Source of the DNA: Schwartzia succinivorans DSM 10502
GTDB taxonomy: Bacteria; Bacillota; Negativicutes; Selenomonadales; Selenomonadaceae
Reading direction: 5' to 3'
Length of the DNA stretch: 63,257 bases
NCBI RefSeq assembly: GCF_900129225.1
Contig: NZ_FQUG01000011.1
Coordinates: forward strand, 1 to 63,257
Position numbers and translations under genes: made by a program. Shown here in pieces: positions 59,557-63,257 of the stretch (positions within the stretch are counted from its first letter, which is position 1; every line of letters starts with the position of its first letter). The notes beneath the pieces were generated by a model that had not been told where the DNA came from, did no database searches, and saw nothing but the letters and a program-made list of their open reading frames with translations.

Positions 59557-61143
59557 TTATGACTTACTGAAGGTAAACACCGCGCCGCCGGATTCGGCAT
59601 TTTTCGCTGTGAGCTCTATGCCGTGGCGATTGGCAATCTGCTTTGCAATGGCCAGTCCGAGACCTGTTCCGTTGGGATTGTTCTCCCCCTTATGGCTGCG
59701 GAAGCGTCCGAAAAGCTCAGGAAGAATATCCTCGGGGATTCCCTGACCGTGGTCGCGTATTGAAACACTCCAGCCGCTGTCACTGCTCTGAAGAGACAGT
59801 TCAATCTCTCCGTCTGCAGGAGAAAATTTTACGGCGTTGTCCAGCACAATCAAAAACATCTGTCTGATTCGTCCGTAATCCATATCCATGATAACAGGCA
59901 TAATCGGAGATACGGCCTTTATGGCTATGTTTTTCTTTGATGCTATCCTGTTGGCGGAGGAAACAGCATCCTCCAGGGCATCAGTGATACTTCCCTGAGA
60001 TTTTTCGATTGTGAAATCAGGATTTTCAAGGCGTGTCAGCTCAAATAAATCATTCACCAGCCGCTCAAGCTGAGATGTCTGACTCATTGTCTGCTCAAGA
60101 AGAGACCTGCGTTTTTCCCCGCTTATCTCTATTCCCGACGAAAGAAGGTCAACTGTTCCCCGAAGTACGGTAAGGGGAGTCCTCAGCTCGTGGGATACGG
60201 AGGAGAGAAAATCGCGGCGCATTTTTTCCAGCCGCTCCCGTTCCTTTTCGGCTTCCGAGAGGCGCTCCGCCAGCGTATCAATGCTCCTTGCGAGACTTCC
60301 TACCTCGTCATCCTGCCTTATGTCGGTGCGTTCGCTGTAGTTTCCATCCGCAAGCACCGCGGCTGTTTTTTCCATACGGGCGAGAGGCCTTACGAAACGG
60401 CGCGCCAGAATAAGTGACAGCACAAGGGACAGCACAAAGGCTGAAGCGATGGCGGCGGCGAGAATCTTAAGTCCCGACCGCTCGCTTTCCGCAAGTCCCG
60501 AAAAGGTGCGGTGAACAAGAAGCGCGCCCGTAACCTCTCCGTTGGTATTCTTTATGGGGGCACCTGCGGTAAAGGATGGGGCATCAAGAAGGTCATTGAA
60601 GCCCTCGCTTGATACGAAGCTGCCTTCATAGATGCTGTTGAGCATATTCTCTGCCTCCGAAGGAAGCGCGTCGTATATTTCCTTATCGTCAGGGCCGTAG
60701 GCGGTTATTGTTTTTGACCGGCGGTCAACAAGCCATACTGTGCCGCCTGCGAGGGCGCTCAGGTTTTTCAGATACGAAGCATCCTCGGCAGATGCGGGCT
60801 TTGAGGTATCCGCTTCGCTTACATAACGGCGGCAGTAGGAGTTTGAACGGGTATCAGAGCTGTTTTCCGAGGTGTTATCTGCGTGATGCATGCCGCGCAT
60901 GTGCATACCGCGCTGCCGTCCACTCATGCCCCTGCGGTTTTCCTGTGCCGTTGAAGGAGCCTGTGCAGCAGACTCCTCGGTAAGCGACGCTGCGAGAGCA
61001 CGGGTACGGTTTTCCAGAAGTGTGCGGTTTTCCTTTATGGAAGCATCTCTCATGAGCGTGTCAAAAAGACCTGCAAGTACAATAGTGAAAACTATCAGCG
61101 CCGCAGAAAAATATAAAAAAAGCCGTTTTGCGAGCTTCGGCAT
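59557..61143 (-). CDS. Sensor histidine kinase (HAMP, Met/His-rich sensor region)
   Basis: 528 residues. TM1 at ~8-28, an extracytoplasmic domain to ~232, TM2 (ILAAAIASAFVLSLVLSLIL), HAMP, HisKA with the phosphorylated His in SSVSHELRTPLT, and a HATPase domain with NAVKFSPADGEI, DHGQGIP and GTGLGLAIAK. Residues 72-89 form a Met/His/Gly/Arg-rich stretch (GMHMRGMHH) that suggests metal or redox sensing. Its start overlaps the regulator stop by 1 nt (TAATG). It would phosphorylate the response regulator encoded just upstream. Confidence 0.95.
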   Translation of the reverse strand: MPKLAKRLFLYFSAALIVFTIVLAGLFDTLMRDASIKENRTLLENRTRALAASLTEESAAQAPSTAQENRRGMSGRQRGMHMRGMHHADNTSENSSDTRSNSYCRRYVSEADTSKPASAEDASYLKNLSALAGGTVWLVDRRSKTITAYGPDDKEIYDALPSEAENMLNSIYEGSFVSSEGFNDLLDAPSFTAGAPIKNTNGEVTGALLVHRTFSGLAESERSGLKILAAAIASAFVLSLVLSLILARRFVRPLARMEKTAAVLADGNYSERTDIRQDDEVGSLARSIDTLAERLSEAEKERERLEKMRRDFLSSVSHELRTPLTVLRGTVDLLSSGIEISGEKRRSLLEQTMSQTSQLERLVNDLFELTRLENPDFTIEKSQGSITDALEDAVSSANRIASKKNIAIKAVSPIMPVIMDMDYGRIRQMFLIVLDNAVKFSPADGEIELSLQSSDSGWSVSIRDHGQGIPEDILPELFGRFRSHKGENNPNGTGLGLAIAKQIANRHGIELTAKNAESGGAVFTFSKS

Positions 61144-61820
61144 TACGATTCCCCTCCAAACGAATATCCGACTCCCCAGATGGTTCGGATATCCCAGTCA
61201 TCATGAGGCTCCTTTGAAAGCTTCGCGCGAAGCCTCTTTATATGGGTATCGACAGTGCGGGTATCTCCCTCGTAATCAAAGCCCCAGAGAGTCTCAAGGA
61301 GCCTGTCCCGCGAAAAAGCCTGCCCCCTGTTCTGAACCAGAAGCGAAAGCAAATCAAACTCCTTCTTTGTCAGCGCGACCTCGACTCCGTTTATCTCCGT
61401 GCGGCACGCAGAAGGAAAAAGAGAAAGACTTCCAAAGGTGATTTTTTCCTCGCCGACGGGCTGCAGACGACGGAGCACCGCACGTATGCGGGCCATTACC
61501 TCCTTTGCGGAAAAGGGCTTTACTATATAATCGTCCGCACCTATATCCAGCCCCATAATGCGGTCATAATCCTCTCCGCGGGCGGTAATCATAAGGACAG
61601 GGACATTGGATACCCGGCGGATGGCACGGCATACCTCAAAGCCGTCCAGCTTCGGCATCATGACATCGAGAAGTACCGCATCAAAATGCTCCTTCTGAAA
61701 AACAGAAAGAGCCTCCTCCCCGTCTCCTGCAGTAACTGTCTCATACCCCTCTGCCTCGGCAAAGGATTTGAGAATATCCACGATAGCATCATTGTCATCA
61801 GCTATAAGAATCCTGCGCAT
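61143..61820 (-). CDS. OmpR/PhoB-family response regulator
   Basis: 225 residues. Receiver domain with acidic pocket D9-D11, phosphoacceptor Asp52 (LLDVMMPKLDG) and Lys in VKPFSAKE; C-terminal winged helix with LLETLWGFDYEGDTRTVDTH and IRTIWGVGYSF. It is the first gene of the pair and probably controls envelope or metal-response genes elsewhere. GGGAGGG precedes the start. Confidence 0.97.
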   Translation of the reverse strand: MRRILIADDNDAIVDILKSFAEAEGYETVTAGDGEEALSVFQKEHFDAVLLDVMMPKLDGFEVCRAIRRVSNVPVLMITARGEDYDRIMGLDIGADDYIVKPFSAKEVMARIRAVLRRLQPVGEEKITFGSLSLFPSACRTEINGVEVALTKKEFDLLSLLVQNRGQAFSRDRLLETLWGFDYEGDTRTVDTHIKRLRAKLSKEPHDDWDIRTIWGVGYSFGGES

Positions 61821-62173
61821 AAATTACCCTCCCAACCAAATACGCAAAGCGTAAATTCTCTTTCAGTTTGATTGTATTGTATCAAAAAAATGTGTCAGAA
61901 GCATGGCAAAAAGAAAAGCCTAGGAACTTCAACGATATACTAAAAGCATTTTTGAAAATGGGCTGCCATAGACTTCATAAAACATGTCCATGGACAGCTT
62001 TTTTTCACCAACACTATTCGCCAACAGAGCCAAAATTTACTGAAAGTGAAGGCGTTTATACAATATAAATTTCAGATAATTGTGTTATTATGCCTTGGTG
62101 CGAATCTGTACGTGCTGCGTAAGGGTTCATGCACACCGGAGCTTAAAATAATGCAAAGGCAGGTAACGTTACA
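61821..62173. other. Gene-free region with an orphan terminator
   Basis: AT-rich. It includes an intrinsic-terminator-like hairpin at 61963-62008 (GCTGCCATAGAC / GTCCATGGACAGC followed by T7) on the + strand with no gene ending before it. No convincing ORF; the open frame 61868-62068 has no ribosome site and runs through the hairpin. Confidence 0.55.
61963..62008 (+). terminator. Orphan terminator-like hairpin
   Basis: Imperfect ~12-bp stem and T7. It may end a small RNA starting after 61821, since the only upstream gene runs the other way. Confidence 0.6.
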
Positions 62174-62896
62174 TTGGGAAGTATGGTCGCAAATTTCAGG
62201 GAACGATGGATTCCGAATGAGGAAGAAAAGTACAAGAAATATATGTATATGCTGGTCTTGATAAAAATCATTGCACTGGCTATTTTGTCTGCACGTCTGG
62301 CAGGTATCGGTTCTTTGGCAGTTGACATATTGAAGCCTGTTTACATTGTGGCAAGACTGCTTTTGTCCATAATAATATTTTATATAATGTACAAGGCAAG
62401 GGTATGGCATTTTTTTCTTAAGCAGTTTCTGTGTCTTCTTGTCAGTGTAGTGTGCATCAGCATTGCAGCACATTGTGCTGGACCGCTTGTTGTGCCTATG
62501 TTTATTTTGTTCGCGATATATCACAACCGCAACAGATTCAAGGTGTATGCGAAATATAAGCAGTACACCGTCTACGTTCTGGCAACGGGGTTGATTTCAT
62601 CAGCTGTCAAGGCTTCAGGCTGGCTGTATTTCAGTAAACTGGCAGCGGCAGATTATCTGATGTTTCGTATGGCTGCTTCGCTTATCCTGTTCATTCCTGT
62701 TTACATGCTGTGGAATCTTATGAAAAATGAAATAGCAAAGGGAAGAACCTTTATCGAAACTATGCGGATTATGAGCTTAATGGGAGTGGCATGGGTGTTC
62801 ATGCTTTTGTGCTGGGCATCGGTCATACCTGTCAAATTTCTTTCAGCCGATTGGATTTACGGGTATGATGATGATTTCATGCCGCTTAGAGGATAG
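62174..62896 (+). CDS. Unidentified polytopic membrane protein
   Basis: About 240 residues with six hydrophobic helices (for example LIKIIALAILSARLAGIGSL, LKQFLCLLVSVVCISIAAHC, IMSLMGVAWVFMLLCWASVI). No family is recognised. The TTG at 62174 has AAAGGCAGG 10 nt upstream; the ATG at 62183 has only GGGAAG directly adjacent, so the TTG is slightly favoured. Codon use is ordinary. It sits between the two-component system and an IS200 copy and is followed by a terminator. Confidence 0.7.
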   Translation: MGSMVANFRERWIPNEEEKYKKYMYMLVLIKIIALAILSARLAGIGSLAVDILKPVYIVARLLLSIIIFYIMYKARVWHFFLKQFLCLLVSVVCISIAAHCAGPLVVPMFILFAIYHNRNRFKVYAKYKQYTVYVLATGLISSAVKASGWLYFSKLAAADYLMFRMAASLILFIPVYMLWNLMKNEIAKGRTFIETMRIMSLMGVAWVFMLLCWASVIPVKFLSADWIYGYDDDFMPLRG

Positions 62897-62910
62897 ATTC
62901 ATAAGACATA

Positions 62911-62947
62911 AAAGGAGGAGCCGTGATTTTCGTGGCTCCTCCTTTGG
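62911..62947 (+). terminator. Terminator after the membrane-protein gene
   Basis: AAAGGAGGAGCC / GGCTCCTCCTTT stem, 10-nt loop. Confidence 0.85.
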
Positions 62948-62970
62948 TGTTTGGTAGCCGAATAGGCGAT

Positions 62971-63085
62971 ATTAAACCACCAGCTATGCTGGTGGTAAGT
63001 AAAAATTTCTTTTAGTAAAAAACCTCCTATGCTACAATCTGCGTGGTCTGGCAACCGCGGAGAAAAAGTATAGGAGGTTTTGTCG
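62971..63085 (+). mobile_element. IS200-type left end
   Basis: The subterminal hairpin ACCACCAGC-TAT-GCTGGTGGT (62976-62996) is followed by AT-rich sequence and a second, larger inverted repeat (63019-63030 with 63070-63081) just before tnpA. The outer boundary is placed near 62971 by comparison with typical elements. Confidence 0.75.
63019..63081 (+). promoter_or_regulatory. Hairpin sequestering the tnpA ribosome site
   Basis: AAAACCTCCTAT (63019-63030) pairs perfectly with ATAGGAGGTTTT (63070-63081). The right arm contains the AGGAGG ribosome site of tnpA, so the mRNA would hide its own start. This matches the known translational repression of IS200. Confidence 0.85.
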
Positions 63086-63257
63086 ATGAACGACGTGAAA
63101 AGTTTATCACATAGCAAATGGCGTTGCAAATATCATATTGTTTTTGCACCAAAGTATCGTAGACAGGCAATTTATCGCCAGTTAAAACAAGATGTAGGAA
63201 AAATCTTGAGAGATTTGTGTGAACGCAAAAAGGTTAAAATTATTGAGGCAGAATGTT
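63086..63257 (+). CDS. tnpA: IS200/IS605-type transposase TnpA, N-terminal part (3' truncated by window edge)
   Basis: 57 codons from the ATG to the window end: SLSHSKWRCKYHIVFAPKYR followed by LKQDVGKILRDLCERKKV and IIEAEC, typical of the IS200 TnpA N-terminus. The HUH motif would follow directly after the edge. It is very likely the same type of element as 1-345. Confidence 0.95.
   Translation, partial: MNDVKSLSHSKWRCKYHIVFAPKYRRQAIYRQLKQDVGKILRDLCERKKVKIIEAEC

Noticed and set aside
62899-63129. 76-codon - strand ORF over the IS200 left end
   Set aside because: It runs through the tnpA hairpins antisense to the transposase and has no ribosome site.

Overview
The window looks like a chromosomal contig from an anaerobic, amino-acid-using Firmicute. 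A member of the Negativicutes is my best guess, but no rRNA or other decisive marker is present. Supporting features are a split archaeal-type glutamate synthase, a group-B-like [FeFe] hydrogenase, a CymR-like Rrf2 regulator, MetY, MetNIQ and several amino-acid and carboxylate transporters. Most genes are moderately GC-rich and carry AGGAGG-type ribosome sites. The block at 41.6-46.6 kb is visibly AT-richer and looks acquired.

Layout. 1-340 is the 3' end of an IS200-type tnpA with its right end, and 62.97-63.26 kb is the 5' end of the same type of element, so the window is bounded by IS200 copies. 0.65-5.9 kb is a three-gene glutamate synthase operon behind a perfect consensus promoter. 6.0-7.1 kb holds two exported His-rich proteins. 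7.1-8.7 kb is a 33-bp repeat array followed by an AAA/DUF4143 ATPase. 8.8-12.2 kb has an MFS exporter, a divergent LysR regulator and an exported alpha/beta hydrolase. 12.5-17.7 kb carries ychF, a CymR-like regulator, azlCD, an [FeFe] hydrogenase and a flavin reductase. 17.9-23.8 kb is envelope-flavoured: a VanW protein, a PRC-barrel protein overlapping a membrane protein with a very long acidic repeat tract and TPRs, HPr, a zinc-ribbon/DUF805 protein and a lipoprotein. 24-28 kb carries metY, a BASS-family transporter and serS.

From 28.1 to 30.5 kb no gene is credible. Instead there is a mosaic of repeated, partly palindromic modules. 30.6-40.0 kb continues with dnaB, DUF4234 and DUF2752 membrane proteins, a two-sensor GGDEF protein, a GH3 lipoprotein, an EF-G-like GTPase and a DAACS symporter. 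40.1-46.6 kb is the most novel part. A divergent AAA/DUF4143 ATPase faces a six-gene operon encoding a Vps4/SpoVK-like AAA+ ATPase, a helical-repeat protein, a short Gly/Ser-rich repeat protein, an M48-peptidase relative whose HExxH has become REMCR, a single-TM protein and an ankyrin-repeat protein. I do not recognise this operon as a described system.

46.7-63 kb returns to ordinary content: acyl-CoA synthetase, DASS symporter, two tRNA-Val genes, aroE, a TetR regulator, a PfkB kinase, metNIQ, an AGCS amino-acid symporter, a Tat-exported type B carboxylesterase, an OmpR-type two-component system with a Met/His-rich sensor segment, and an unidentified membrane protein. Metabolically the window stresses nitrogen and sulfur amino acids (glutamate synthesis, methionine/cysteine synthesis and uptake, branched-chain amino-acid export, Ala/Gly and dicarboxylate uptake) and fermentative redox balance (hydrogenase, flavin reductase).
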